Assembly: GCA_964581115.1 (NCBI GenBank)
Contig: CAZOMY010000007.1
Location: 1 to 64,000, forward strand
Direction: 5' to 3'
Source of the DNA: 2-02-FULL-55-14 sp964581115
GTDB taxonomy: Bacteria; Bacteroidota; Ignavibacteria; UBA10030
Length of the DNA stretch: 64,000 bases
In this document: piece by piece, positions 1-9,171 of the stretch
Layout of the letters: every line of letters begins with the position of its first letter
How positions within the stretch are numbered: position 1 is the first letter of the stretch
Position numbers and translations under genes: made by a program
The notes under the pieces: generated by a model
Seen by the model: only the letters and a program-made list of their open reading frames with translations
Told to the model about the DNA's origin: nothing
The model's database searches: none

Positions 1-106
1 AGTACGCCGAGACACCACTGCTGACGCCTGGACATAGCCTTGGCTCCTCAACTAGTGTACATGTGTACTTGATCCGGACGACCGCGATACTCATCCGCGC
101 GCTATC

Positions 107-2884
107 TCATCGCTGCAGGATCATCTTCTTTACGGCAACCTCCCCACCAGCCCGCAGCTCATAAACATAGACACCGCTGGGCAATCCCGGCACCTCCATC
201 GTGACAGAATGACGCCCCGCCTCCTGCACCGAGCCGACCATCTCGGCGACAACACGACCGAGCATGTCATAGACTCGCAACGACACGTAACCGGCCGAAG
301 GCACCGAGTAGGTGATGACCGTAGACGGATTAAATGGATTCGGATAGTTCTGATCCAGCGAGAAGTCCGCCGGCACATCAGCGAGCGCTTGAACCGATGT
401 CACGGTCACGGGGACGTCGATCGTGCCCACTATACGAGGTCGTTCATTGAGACGCGTGCGCTGGAGACGCACCGTCGTTCCTTGCACGTCACCGGCCGGG
501 GCAAACAGGAATGTAGCGATCGTCCCCGATGTGCTCATCGGATTCGTCAAGGCCGCTGCAAACCGGACCCGGCCCGATTCGATCTTGACTGACCGACGTG
601 CGTCGGGTGGCCAGATCGAATCATTAAAAGTCAGGGCAGCCGGATCGAACACGAGCTCGGCCTCCAGGGCCAATACCTCGCTGGCTTCTGACAGGTTCAC
701 GTCAACCCGGACCAGCTGGCCGCTGTGCGTCGCGGCCAGACGTAATTGTCCGCCCCCGATCGGTGGAACATAGGGGAAGGCCGAGATGCTTCCCACAACC
801 TGCATCAGTATGCCCGTGGCGTCGAGCGCCGAGAGCGAACCATCGACGGTCACATCGGCATTGGCCCCGGATTGGCATGCCAACACCGTATCACCAACTA
901 CGGCCTTCAGCACCAAGGCGGCATCGAAGGCCTGGATCGTACCGTTGAGGTCCACATCACCGAACACCGGCCGAGCCGCGATCTGGATACCTCCATTGCG
1001 GCGACGGACTCCTGCCGAGGTCGTGTCGATCGTAGCAGAATCGATGACGATCTCTGCGAAGTGGCACGGTGGCCCGATCGGCAAATAGCGAAGATGGATC
1101 AGGACGGGGTCACCGTTGATCGCCGTAGCCCCCGCCGCGGCTAGTCGAACGAACTCCCCTGTGATATTGACTTCAGCAGACCACCCAAGGCTGCTCAGGA
1201 TGGTGCCCACCGTGTCCCACCCAACACACTGGAGCTGATCCCCCGCATGTCGCATGGTACCCTCGACGGCATTCGCGGAGGCGCCGGACGGAGCATGCAG
1301 ACGAAGAGGGACGACGATCGTGTCTCCCACCATGCCGGCTGTCGAGTCGATTTGGACGATCCACGGATCGACGGTCGAGGTTAGTGGCGTAACGGCCACG
1401 TTGTCGTACTGAATCGTGTTCGGCGCATATCCTCCTGATCCGCCAAACAATCCCACCCCGCCATGGGGAAAGGCATCGTCGACCACGGTCGCTTCGAGGG
1501 TGCCATTGACGTACACCTTGAGGCGGTTCCCCTCCACGTCAATGCGCACGCGATACAGCGTATTGTTGAGCACCGAAAAACTTGAATTTCGATAAAGGAT
1601 CGTGGCGGACCCTCCCTGCACGCGATTGATATCCAAATGATGATAGCCTCCATCGGGGCCGATCAAATGGATGTTGTAGTAGTTGTTCGCATCCGTCACC
1701 CGTACGCCGATGGCCTTATCGGGTCCGGCCGTACCATACACATCGACCTCGAATGAATAATCTCTCCAGCTCGAATCACCGATGAACATCTGTTCAGCAA
1801 TGTAGGTGGTCGGCGTGCTCGCGATCGCTTTGCCGCCAGTAAATGACCAATGAGTACCGTTGACTCGCCATGCGGCATGACGTCCCGTGTCGAAGGTGTC
1901 GGTGAACGGCAGCGACACCGAGGATTTGAGCTCGAGACGCGTCAGGATGCGATCGTACCCCGATGCGTCGGCTTGGAAGGCGTAGATGACCCTTGGATCA
2001 TGTTCATCGCGGATGGCTCCCACGTTGCCGTATCGGCCCGGGATGTAAGTTCCCGTCGATGCAATCACGTCGGAGTTCAGATCGTATCGGTACAAGGTCG
2101 GGTTCATCCCGTGGCCGGCGAAATAGATGGCATGTTCCGACGGTAGATACCAGGCAATGATTGTATTCTGCACTTCACTGAATGGTAACGATGGGGCGAG
2201 CGTCTGCACTGCCTTCGTCACCGGGTGGAATCGTTGCGGCTTGACGGTGTATCGGATGCCGCTGAAATAGTAGATCCAGCCGTCGACGCCAAGGAACGTC
2301 ACATCCTGCGTCGACGGTGAGCTCATACTGGCGACGGTCGTGAGCGTACCCGTCGAAGGATCGAGTTCAGCAATGGCGCTTTGATCGCCTCCGGTATGTC
2401 CGCCAAAATAGTACACCCGGCCATTCGCCGCACACGCGCCAACCCCCCAGATCGCCGACTGGGGAAACGATGCGAAGACCTCCGCTGCATTCCGCTGCGG
2501 AGCCACCTTGATCACTTTGTTCACCGACCCCCACCCACCAGCATCCCCATTGGTGAATCCCGGCTGGACGTAGAAGCACGAGTCGAGATACGGAACGGTC
2601 ACAACGCTCATGACGTTGGAGATGGGCATCCTGGCCCCCAAGGTTGACCACTGACGCGTCACGACATCGAAGCGATGGATGGTGTCCGTGGCAATAACCA
2701 AGGAGGAACCGCTTGGAATCCTGGTTCCGAAGACATAGACTTTGTCGTCAACCGTGCGATTTCCCACCATGTACCAGTGGTTCGGCCCAAAAGAAGAGTC
2801 GAGCACGGCCGCTTCAACATGGGTCTGACCATGCAGTCCATGCACGAAGAGAATCGACATCAACAATACCAAGCCGAGCCGCAT
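107..2884 (-). CDS. Secreted kelch/LamG-like/cohesin-dockerin protein with T9SS sorting domain
   Basis: A 925-residue exported protein of unknown substrate. Residues 1-19 form a Sec signal peptide ending HGQ. Residues about 35-320 look like a kelch-type beta-propeller (repeated YYFGG/YYFSG-like strands). About 328-500 resemble a LamG/DUF1080 jelly roll. About 505-635 and 710-835 look like two cohesin-type beta domains. Between them (about 640-700) is a dockerin-like region with two calcium-loop motifs (GDVDLNGTIQAFDAAL and ADVTVDGSLSALDAT). The last 85 residues are a type IX secretion sorting domain starting with YPNPFNPSTVITY. The start is supported by an AAGGGAA ribosome site. It is monocistronic, with its upstream gap at 2885-3303. 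Having both cohesin-like and dockerin-like modules in one chain is unusual. Domain order is read by eye; the T9SS tail is sure, the propeller and jelly roll are probable. Confidence 0.85.
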   Translation of the reverse strand: MRLGLVLLMSILFVHGLHGQTHVEAAVLDSSFGPNHWYMVGNRTVDDKVYVFGTRIPSGSSLVIATDTIHRFDVVTRQWSTLGARMPISNVMSVVTVPYLDSCFYVQPGFTNGDAGGWGSVNKVIKVAPQRNAAEVFASFPQSAIWGVGACAANGRVYYFGGHTGGDQSAIAELDPSTGTLTTVASMSSPSTQDVTFLGVDGWIYYFSGIRYTVKPQRFHPVTKAVQTLAPSLPFSEVQNTIIAWYLPSEHAIYFAGHGMNPTLYRYDLNSDVIASTGTYIPGRYGNVGAIRDEHDPRVIYAFQADASGYDRILTRLELKSSVSLPFTDTFDTGRHAAWRVNGTHWSFTGGKAIASTPTTYIAEQMFIGDSSWRDYSFEVDVYGTAGPDKAIGVRVTDANNYYNIHLIGPDGGYHHLDINRVQGGSATILYRNSSFSVLNNTLYRVRIDVEGNRLKVYVNGTLEATVVDDAFPHGGVGLFGGSGGYAPNTIQYDNVAVTPLTSTVDPWIVQIDSTAGMVGDTIVVPLRLHAPSGASANAVEGTMRHAGDQLQCVGWDTVGTILSSLGWSAEVNITGEFVRLAAAGATAINGDPVLIHLRYLPIGPPCHFAEIVIDSATIDTTSAGVRRRNGGIQIAARPVFGDVDLNGTIQAFDAALVLKAVVGDTVLACQSGANADVTVDGSLSALDATGILMQVVGSISAFPYVPPIGGGQLRLAATHSGQLVRVDVNLSEASEVLALEAELVFDPAALTFNDSIWPPDARRSVKIESGRVRFAAALTNPMSTSGTIATFLFAPAGDVQGTTVRLQRTRLNERPRIVGTIDVPVTVTSVQALADVPADFSLDQNYPNPFNPSTVITYSVPSAGYVSLRVYDMLGRVVAEMVGSVQEAGRHSVTMEVPGLPSGVYVYELRAGGEVAVKKMILQR

Positions 2885-3303
2885 ACGAATTCCCTTTCCG
2901 CAATGAAGGATGTGGGAGTGAATTGAATGTCACACAGTGAATACGAACTGGCGGTCCCCCGTTCGGGCCTTCACTCGGGCGACTCAAGGACCACGCCGAC
3001 CACGAGGTTAATACACATATGCGCCGGGCGGCGTGCGTGGTTCGCCAAACGTGATCTGAGCGGTGTCTACTTCACGAATTCAAGCATTAGCAAGAAAGCG
3101 ATGATGAGCCACGTCATCGACACGAGCGTCAGAGGATGTCGGGCCCATGCAGCAAGCCGCTCTTTGCATGGCAAGCGTCGCATGGTCAATACTCGGTGCC
3201 GTCACACAAGAACATTATTCTGGGCAGGCGAAGTGGTTTGCAGAAACTCACCTCCGAAAGCACGGGATCTATCAGTGTGACAGATCCCTTCCAACAACGC
3301 ACA
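2885..3303. other. Intergenic gap upstream of the kelch/cohesin gene
   Basis: No gene recognised in about 420 bases. It must hold the minus-strand promoter of the gene ending at 107. No convincing -35/-10 pair or tRNA was seen. Confidence 0.5.
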
Positions 3304-3337
3304 AAGCCGCAGCCCGTCTTTCGACGAACTGCGGCTT
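3304..3337 (-). terminator. Hairpin terminator after the anti-sigma-like gene
   Basis: Perfect 9-bp inverted repeat AAGCCGCAG / CTGCGGCTT with a 16-nt loop, 33 bases past the stop of the minus-strand gene that ends at 3370. There is no strong T-run. Confidence 0.6.
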
Positions 3338-3369
3338 CGGGACCATCTCCGACAGGTGTTGAATTGGGG

Positions 3370-4704
3370 TCAATCAGCCTTTATGGTCCATCGCTCTCCA
3401 TTCCAAACTTTGAGATTCTGCAAGAACCACCCGCTCAAACCCTTCTTGGTCTGTAGATCAGGCCGCTTGTGGGCATTCACTTTCGCAAAATCGACGTATC
3501 CGTCGGATGGCGTAACGGAAACCACCTCCAGCGTAGAATCGACCACAAACGTGGCGAATTCTTGTGACTGTGCTTCCGTCGTCCCCCACGCCAGGGCCAC
3601 CTCCCGGACATCGCCCAGCGTCATCCTGAAAAAAGCCAGGCGCATCGCGTATCCCTTCTGGACGGGCAGACTTGGCACCATCGTGACCCGTAGTTCCGCT
3701 GTCGTCATGGGCAGGTCGTAACCGGGGCTGCGCATCGACCTGCTGACACCCGTCACGCGGTCGGGATCGAGGACCGTGATATGCGCCCCGCCCGTCGCGT
3801 CGTCAAGGCCGTACGTGATCACTTCCACCCGTCCGTCTCCATTGAGATCGCGCGCCCCCAACGTTCCCAGATGACCGTAGGACCACAATTGTCCCAGTTC
3901 GCGGCCACGATCATCGACGCGAACGATGAAGGAGGGCGAGTGTTGATGGACGAAAACGGCCATGATACGCCACTGGCCTGATTGAGGTTCCTGGTAGACT
4001 TCGATGCACCGCGGCCTCCAAGCAAAAAAGAACCGCGTAGAATCATACACGGTCGCGACGCGTTGCGTTAGTTCCCAACGCCACAGTTCGCTCCCATCGC
4101 TCCGGAAGGCCCGAACCATCGCATTGTTGGCCATCGAGACGTTACCCGGGGGTATGATGGTCACCACCTCATTCGAGCCATCACGGTTGAGATCGACGAC
4201 CTTGGCATGCACCTCTCCTCGCATCACTCCAAGCAACTCCGGATGGAAAGTGCCGCTCGGGATGGACCATAGCATGCGGCCGCTTCGGCCCACCATTTCG
4301 ATCCGTCCAGACGAATCGTTGGGGACCGCGCGGAGCACAGTCTCCGCCGGTCCGGGGCGGGTGGTCCAGAACGTCATCGCCGCCAGTCCGATCAAAGCAA
4401 ATCCGGCGGCGGAACTGGCCACTGGCGCCCGCCGAACGGTCATCCACGCCCGCTGCACGACCATCGGAACCCGTGGTGGCTGCGATGTCCCGAGCAGTCG
4501 CGATTCCGCTGAAGCGGTGCGATCGGAGACGGGCAGGACGCGGTTCTCTTCGAGATCGAGGGCTCGGTAGAACTCCTCCAACTCCTGTGCAAGATCGCGG
4601 CAGGAGGCGCACGTCGATAGATGCGCTCGGAAAGCGTCGCGCTGGGCGCTCGACAGCTTCGGCGACCTCACCATCCGCTCAATATCTGCTTCGCTGTAGT
4701 GCAT
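3370..4704 (-). CDS. Anti-sigma-like transmembrane protein with periplasmic FG-GAP/VCBS-type repeats
   Basis: A 444-residue protein. The N-terminus carries a zinc-finger anti-sigma motif H28-x3-C32-x2-C35 inside AHLSTCASC. About 90 residues later there is one membrane segment (around SSAAGFALIGLAAMTFW). The C-terminal part, about 330 residues, would lie in the periplasm and contains calcium-loop-like repeats (DLNRDGSNEVVTI, DLNGDGRVEVITYG) typical of FG-GAP/VCBS propellers. The zinc motif is known from anti-sigma factors that bind a sigma factor through the cytosolic domain; the propeller is inferred to be a sensor. It lies 44 bp downstream of the gene at 4749-5774 on the same strand, so that product may be its partner. 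Confidence 0.75.
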   Translation of the reverse strand: MHYSEADIERMVRSPKLSSAQRDAFRAHLSTCASCRDLAQELEEFYRALDLEENRVLPVSDRTASAESRLLGTSQPPRVPMVVQRAWMTVRRAPVASSAAGFALIGLAAMTFWTTRPGPAETVLRAVPNDSSGRIEMVGRSGRMLWSIPSGTFHPELLGVMRGEVHAKVVDLNRDGSNEVVTIIPPGNVSMANNAMVRAFRSDGSELWRWELTQRVATVYDSTRFFFAWRPRCIEVYQEPQSGQWRIMAVFVHQHSPSFIVRVDDRGRELGQLWSYGHLGTLGARDLNGDGRVEVITYGLDDATGGAHITVLDPDRVTGVSRSMRSPGYDLPMTTAELRVTMVPSLPVQKGYAMRLAFFRMTLGDVREVALAWGTTEAQSQEFATFVVDSTLEVVSVTPSDGYVDFAKVNAHKRPDLQTKKGLSGWFLQNLKVWNGERWTIKAD

Positions 4705-4748
4705 GTAGCCCGACTATCTGTGCAATGGCTCCAGCTTGCCGAACGGAC

Positions 4749-5774
4749 CTAGCCAAAAAGCTCCCGCAGCGTTTCGCCCACCGTCCTTCGGGCGATCTTG
4801 ACCATATACTCGAAATACGCGCGGTGTTCCCGACGATATGATTCGCGGGAAAGGCCGGGCATGTAGGGCATGAGGTAGTCAGGATGGGCAAGATCCTGAC
4901 CATTGTTCAGCACAAAGAGATCCGTGATCAGATCGTTGAGTGCTCCCGAATAGCTCGCAAAGAGCTCTTCGGTCAACTTTCCGTTGCGCACGTATTCCTG
5001 GTAAAGGCGGGTACGGACCATCTGCATCTGCTCTCCGACGATCGTGGAGATGTCCAAGCCAAGCACCGAATGTTCCTCGGTGGCGATCGATTCCAGAGGG
5101 ACGCGTTCGCGAACGATGTGATGCTTGAGCACGAGCGTCAGGTCGAAGAGTGCACAGGATCGCCGATACTCGTTTTGCTGTGCGATCACGTTGAGCATCC
5201 GCTCCAGGAACAAGCGCGTGCCGCGCGTCCCTGCGGGCAGCGCTCCGGCGAATTGCTGCAACACATGAAATTGCAGATCGGGTAGATGCTCGCACCGATG
5301 CTCGGCAGCGACGGGGCTGACATATCGCAATCCAAGCCTCTCGTATTGTTCGACGCCTGGCATCGAACGGAGCGTCAGCCGCACGTTCCGAAGGATCTTG
5401 CTGAAGATCGGATCTAATTCCTTGTACGTGCGGATCAAACCCTGATGCAGGTGCGTGAAGACCATCGAACGGAACCGCGAGGCCACGCTGACGTCATCAA
5501 GCTCCGAAAGACTCCACGGACCGGAGAATCCGTCGTACAGTTCATGGAAGGCATCCGTTTCATCCCGCGCAAAGAGTTCGGCGATGCAATCGAATGCCAG
5601 AGATTCGAGCGAGATGTGGTGTTGCTGGAGGTGGAGGCGACCAGAATAGTGTAACTGCCGGACTCGGACCAATGCCTGTTGGTAGGCGTGGCGTACCAAC
5701 ACGTTCACCGCGCGGCCGTCGTGCGGGTTGGCCTGGACCGATTCTAAGAGCGATTTGAGGCTGCCGGGGTTCAC
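4749..5774 (-). CDS. Unrecognised protein paired with the anti-sigma-like receptor (possible sigma-like regulator)
   Basis: A 341-residue, apparently cytosolic, helix-rich protein without signal peptide or membrane segment. I do not recognise the family. The start is a GTG (MNPGSLKSLLES). Its place directly upstream of a zinc-finger anti-sigma-like gene, with a 44-bp gap and the same strand, copies the usual sigma/anti-sigma order. The N-terminal part (about 20-140, with phrases like ARDETDAFHELYDGF and FTHLHQGLIRTYKELD) faintly recalls the helical core of sigma-70 region 2, but I see no clear region 4 helix-turn-helix. The regulator role is inference from context only. Confidence 0.7.
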   Translation of the reverse strand: MNPGSLKSLLESVQANPHDGRAVNVLVRHAYQQALVRVRQLHYSGRLHLQQHHISLESLAFDCIAELFARDETDAFHELYDGFSGPWSLSELDDVSVASRFRSMVFTHLHQGLIRTYKELDPIFSKILRNVRLTLRSMPGVEQYERLGLRYVSPVAAEHRCEHLPDLQFHVLQQFAGALPAGTRGTRLFLERMLNVIAQQNEYRRSCALFDLTLVLKHHIVRERVPLESIATEEHSVLGLDISTIVGEQMQMVRTRLYQEYVRNGKLTEELFASYSGALNDLITDLFVLNNGQDLAHPDYLMPYMPGLSRESYRREHRAYFEYMVKIARRTVGETLRELFG

Positions 5775-5889
5775 GTGCTGACATCAAGTACCGCGTGAAA
5801 CATAGGGAACAAACGCTCCGAGGGCAAGAGACGCCTCGGTTTCAACCTGGACACATCAACGCAAGGGCGATTCGCTAAACAACGACGAA

Positions 5890-5914
5890 GCCCGGCGAAG
5901 AACTTCCGCCGGGC
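5890..5914 (-). terminator. Hairpin terminator after the GH57 gene
   Basis: GCCCGGCGAAG pairs with CTTCCGCCGGGC (one bulged base) about 110 bases past the stop of the minus-strand gene ending at 6023. Confidence 0.6.
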
Positions 5915-5936
5915 CTCGAACATCGCCAGAACCCTT

Positions 5937-6012
5937 CCCATCACCTTCCACCTCTCTCCTCTCACCTTCTGAGATCCCTCCCTCCCACCTCTCACCTTTC
6001 TCCTACCACCTA
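5937..6012. repeat. Degenerate CACCT/CTCTC word array downstream of the GH57 stop
   Basis: About 75 bases of pyrimidine-rich short words (CACCTTCCACCTCTC, CTCTCACCTT, CCCACCTCTCACC) ending about 10 bases before the stop codon at 6023. No mirrored arm was found, so it may be a single arm of the element type seen elsewhere in the window. Confidence 0.5.
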
Positions 6013-6022
6013 CCCAAGATCT

Positions 6023-9000
6023 TCATCTTGCTAAGACCATCTTCACGATCCGCCGCTCCTTCCCCGCCTCCAGCCGTACGACGTAGACACCGCTAAGGAG
6101 CCGGCTCGCGTCGAACCGCATTTCGTACGTCCGGCCGCCGAGAATCATTCCTTCAAAGATCGTCCCGACCCCACGGCCCAGGAGGTCGTGCACCGTCACA
6201 CGACCCGATGCGGAATTCGCGGCCATCCAGACGATCCGTGCCTCGCCGTTGAAGGGATTCGGATACGTCGACAGCAATGTGTGACTTCGGGGTGCATGGG
6301 CTTCGTCGGCCGCGCTGGTCATGCCGTCGGTCAGCGTCACCCACTCCGTCACGTCGATCGTCCCGTCCCCATTGCCCGCGGGTATCTGCGCCACCAACGC
6401 TCCGCCATCCTGCGTCTGGTACTTGCCCACCGCGAGGAAGATCGAGGACGGTACGAAGCCGAACTCTCCCGCCAGATCGATCGTCCCCTCGAGCACCGTC
6501 CCGGCCGCCGACTGGACACTGCCTGCCTGATCATACCATGAGCAGTAACTGTTGGCACTCTCGCCAGCCAGATATGCCGCCCACCCCGACACCATGCCGG
6601 CCTTCGCCCACGGCGCTGGTCGCGCGGACCGGGCCGAGTCTGAGACGAAGATGAACAGGTCGCCCCCTTGCGAACCCGCACTCGGCGTCGCCACGTAGAG
6701 CACCGAACCCGACCACGCCGCATGGAGCGTCAGTCCGCCGCTCAAACCCACCAGCACCGCGCCGGCGTCGAGCTGGCCGTCCATCACGAACGACGACCCC
6801 GTGCTTCCGCCCGGCGCCGGAAACTCGATGTGATAGTCCTCACCACCGTTGTTGTCCCACGTGTTGTCATCATAGTGGATGACGAACGAGACACGATTGA
6901 CCACGACCCCGGGCTGATCGAACGGACCGATGCGGATCGTCAGCGTGCCCGCAGGATCAGGACCCGCGAAGGGACTCTCCACCGCAGGACCCGTACCCTG
7001 GAAGAGCGCACTCCCGGCCGGCCACGTGACCGCGTGCGGAGATTGCCACGTGCTACCCTGATTGTTGACTCCCCAATGAAGTTTGGCCGTCTTCGTCGCA
7101 CCCGTTACCGTGATCGTGAGCGTGTCGTTGCGCGTCGGTTCCAGCGGGGTCCAGCTCACGCCGGTCATTGCTCCGCCGCTGGCACCACCGACCCACACGT
7201 GCATGATCGCCGACCGCCGCACGTTGCCGAGCGAATCTTCCGCCTCGATGAAATAGTCGACGAGCGCGTTCGTGAGCCCGCTGAGACTTGCCGCATACTC
7301 ATATGCCTTCGCCAACGGAGCAGGGTCGGTCTGCGAAGGGGTGAATGTGGGCGTCATCGGCACGGACGTCCACGCCGTGACATCGCTGCCGCCGGCATAG
7401 GTCTCGTTGTGCGCGTTCGAGCCTGCGTTCACGCCATCCAGGTCGATGCGCCACTTTACTTCGGCTCGCTTGACGCCGTGAAGATCATAGATGAACGCCC
7501 GGACCGCGAGGGTGGACGGCTGTTCGACGCCCCACTCCGTTCCGCCGGGGTTATAGGGGTCGCGCTGCGGATGGGAGATCGACGGACCCACAGCGTCGAC
7601 GGCCGACGCCAGCAAGGGGATGAGAGAATTCCATGCGATGTTCGACGCACGCGCCGGGTGCGAGTCCCAGATGCCCCCCTGGCTTCCGTCCCAGTACCAG
7701 TAGTCGCTCGCTTGCGCATTCATCAGGGCCGCCCGTGCGGCAAGCGTGCCCGGATCGTTCGGAGCAAAGGCCTCCGCCGTCTCGACGGCATTCTGCGCCG
7801 CGGTGACGATGCCCCATGAGTTGCGGTCGGGACTGTAGCCGTTCACAGGGTCGCCGTTCCATTTGAGGAACTCCGGGTCGCCGTTGTCGGCGCCACTCCA
7901 CGATCCGTCCTCAACATGGATCACGTCGGCCGGATCGGGCGGGAACATCTCCAGGTAATCTTCGATCGTCGTGCAGACGAACCGCGTCGGGTTGGCCAAC
8001 AGCCAGTCGACGAAGCTCTGGAAGTTCGACCCGTAGTATGCATCAGTGCCGCCGCCGTAGTTGTCGCCGTCGTGATGCAGGACGATGAGGATGGGCTTCG
8101 TCGGATCGGTGTTCGACGCCTCCATCTGGCTCATGACCGCTTCGTAGTTCAGCGCTCCAAACCCGCCGCGGCCGTCCTCGTTGCCCATGTAGCGGTCGGC
8201 GGGAACGGCGATGATCCTCGAGACAGCTCCGCTAGCCGGGTCAACATACTCTACGTAATGCGGTCGGCGCCCCCAGGCCGCAGAGGTCTTCGTCGGCGCC
8301 CACAGTCCGGTGAGCGAGACCCAATCCCCGGGGTTGGGATTGCGCTGGTCGGCGGGGTTTGGTTCGTAGAGGTTGCCATCGGAGTTGTACGGATATCCCT
8401 CCGCCGCCCGGTCGAGGTGGATATTGTCGACGAGTACCCAGCGCAGGCCTTCCGCGACGAGCGACGGAATGATGCGTGGCGAGAAAGCATTCTCGGGCGG
8501 GAAGATGCCGCGGCTGTACGGGCCCGGGAACACGGAGGCGAATATCGTCCGATGCTCTCTGATCTGCGCGCGGATGTCCTCGTCGGTCAGCAGCGGCATG
8601 AGCGGATGATGGAACCCGAAACCGACGAGGTCGAGGCGGGGATTGCCGAGCGCCGTCGTTTCGGCGCGCGACGCGAGCCATGACGACCTCCAACTCTGAA
8701 AGTTCGCGTTGCCCGCGGCTTCGAATGCGTCGAGGTTTCGGATCAGCGAGCCGGAGAACGATACCTGAGCCCCGAAATGCGGCAGTCCGGCGGCGATGCC
8801 CTTCTGAACCGCCTGCCACGGCCACGTCGTATACGGCCCACGCCGCTGGTTGTGGATGTCGGCGATGGAATACGCATATCGACCGGCCACATCCGTCTGG
8901 ACCGCACTCTCGCCGGGATAGTAGACCGGCTGGTGCATGTGCCAGAGGAACGAGATATAGATCGGGGGCTTGGCCTGAGCCGACAGGCCATGCGAGACCA

Positions 9001-9037
9001 GCGGCAAGAGCAGAAGTATGCCGGAGAAACGGATCAT
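6023..9037 (-). CDS. Secreted GH57 family glycoside hydrolase with starch-binding-like module and T9SS tail
   Basis: A 1004-residue exported enzyme. Signal peptide 1-20 (ends SAQA). Residues about 25-365 are a glycoside hydrolase family 57 domain: the HMHQP motif at the start of the barrel, a FPPENAFSP segment and ILIVLHHDGDNYGG, which fit conserved GH57 regions. GH57 enzymes act on alpha-glucans by a retaining mechanism. Residues about 630-745 (LHWGVNNQ to WDNNGGEDYHIEF) resemble a CBM25/26-type starch-binding module. The last 80 residues are a T9SS sorting domain (YPNPFNGEARIVW). Together this suggests extracellular or surface starch/glycogen breakdown. It stands alone, with a downstream hairpin at 5890-5914. 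The family call is strong; the exact substrate is inferred. Confidence 0.88.
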   Translation of the reverse strand: MIRFSGILLLLPLVSHGLSAQAKPPIYISFLWHMHQPVYYPGESAVQTDVAGRYAYSIADIHNQRRGPYTTWPWQAVQKGIAAGLPHFGAQVSFSGSLIRNLDAFEAAGNANFQSWRSSWLASRAETTALGNPRLDLVGFGFHHPLMPLLTDEDIRAQIREHRTIFASVFPGPYSRGIFPPENAFSPRIIPSLVAEGLRWVLVDNIHLDRAAEGYPYNSDGNLYEPNPADQRNPNPGDWVSLTGLWAPTKTSAAWGRRPHYVEYVDPASGAVSRIIAVPADRYMGNEDGRGGFGALNYEAVMSQMEASNTDPTKPILIVLHHDGDNYGGGTDAYYGSNFQSFVDWLLANPTRFVCTTIEDYLEMFPPDPADVIHVEDGSWSGADNGDPEFLKWNGDPVNGYSPDRNSWGIVTAAQNAVETAEAFAPNDPGTLAARAALMNAQASDYWYWDGSQGGIWDSHPARASNIAWNSLIPLLASAVDAVGPSISHPQRDPYNPGGTEWGVEQPSTLAVRAFIYDLHGVKRAEVKWRIDLDGVNAGSNAHNETYAGGSDVTAWTSVPMTPTFTPSQTDPAPLAKAYEYAASLSGLTNALVDYFIEAEDSLGNVRRSAIMHVWVGGASGGAMTGVSWTPLEPTRNDTLTITVTGATKTAKLHWGVNNQGSTWQSPHAVTWPAGSALFQGTGPAVESPFAGPDPAGTLTIRIGPFDQPGVVVNRVSFVIHYDDNTWDNNGGEDYHIEFPAPGGSTGSSFVMDGQLDAGAVLVGLSGGLTLHAAWSGSVLYVATPSAGSQGGDLFIFVSDSARSARPAPWAKAGMVSGWAAYLAGESANSYCSWYDQAGSVQSAAGTVLEGTIDLAGEFGFVPSSIFLAVGKYQTQDGGALVAQIPAGNGDGTIDVTEWVTLTDGMTSAADEAHAPRSHTLLSTYPNPFNGEARIVWMAANSASGRVTVHDLLGRGVGTIFEGMILGGRTYEMRFDASRLLSGVYVVRLEAGKERRIVKMVLAR

Positions 9038-9096
9038 GGAAGCTCGAAATATGAAGTTCGAAACAAGCTCGAATGACTGTCACAATATAGAAAGAA

Positions 9097-9128
9097 AAAG
9101 CCCGACGGTATGCTGACCGCCGGGCTTT
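9097..9128 (-). terminator. Rho-independent terminator after the tri-haem cytochrome gene
   Basis: AAAGCCCGACGGT / ACCGCCGGGCTTT stem with a 6-nt loop, followed on the minus strand by a T-rich stretch (TTTTCTTTC). It lies 43 bases past the stop at 9172. Confidence 0.8.
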
Positions 9129-9171
9129 GACTTCGTTCGCGACATCCCCTTCACCTCCGACCTGACAACTG

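Noticed and set aside
1..106. Palindrome-like GTACATGTGTAC near the left edge
   Set aside because: The arms do not match exactly and the window edge prevents judging context.
5937..6012. Pyrimidine-rich repeat resembling a CRISPR fragment
   Set aside because: The words vary in length and sequence with no constant repeat and no regular spacers; no cas genes.
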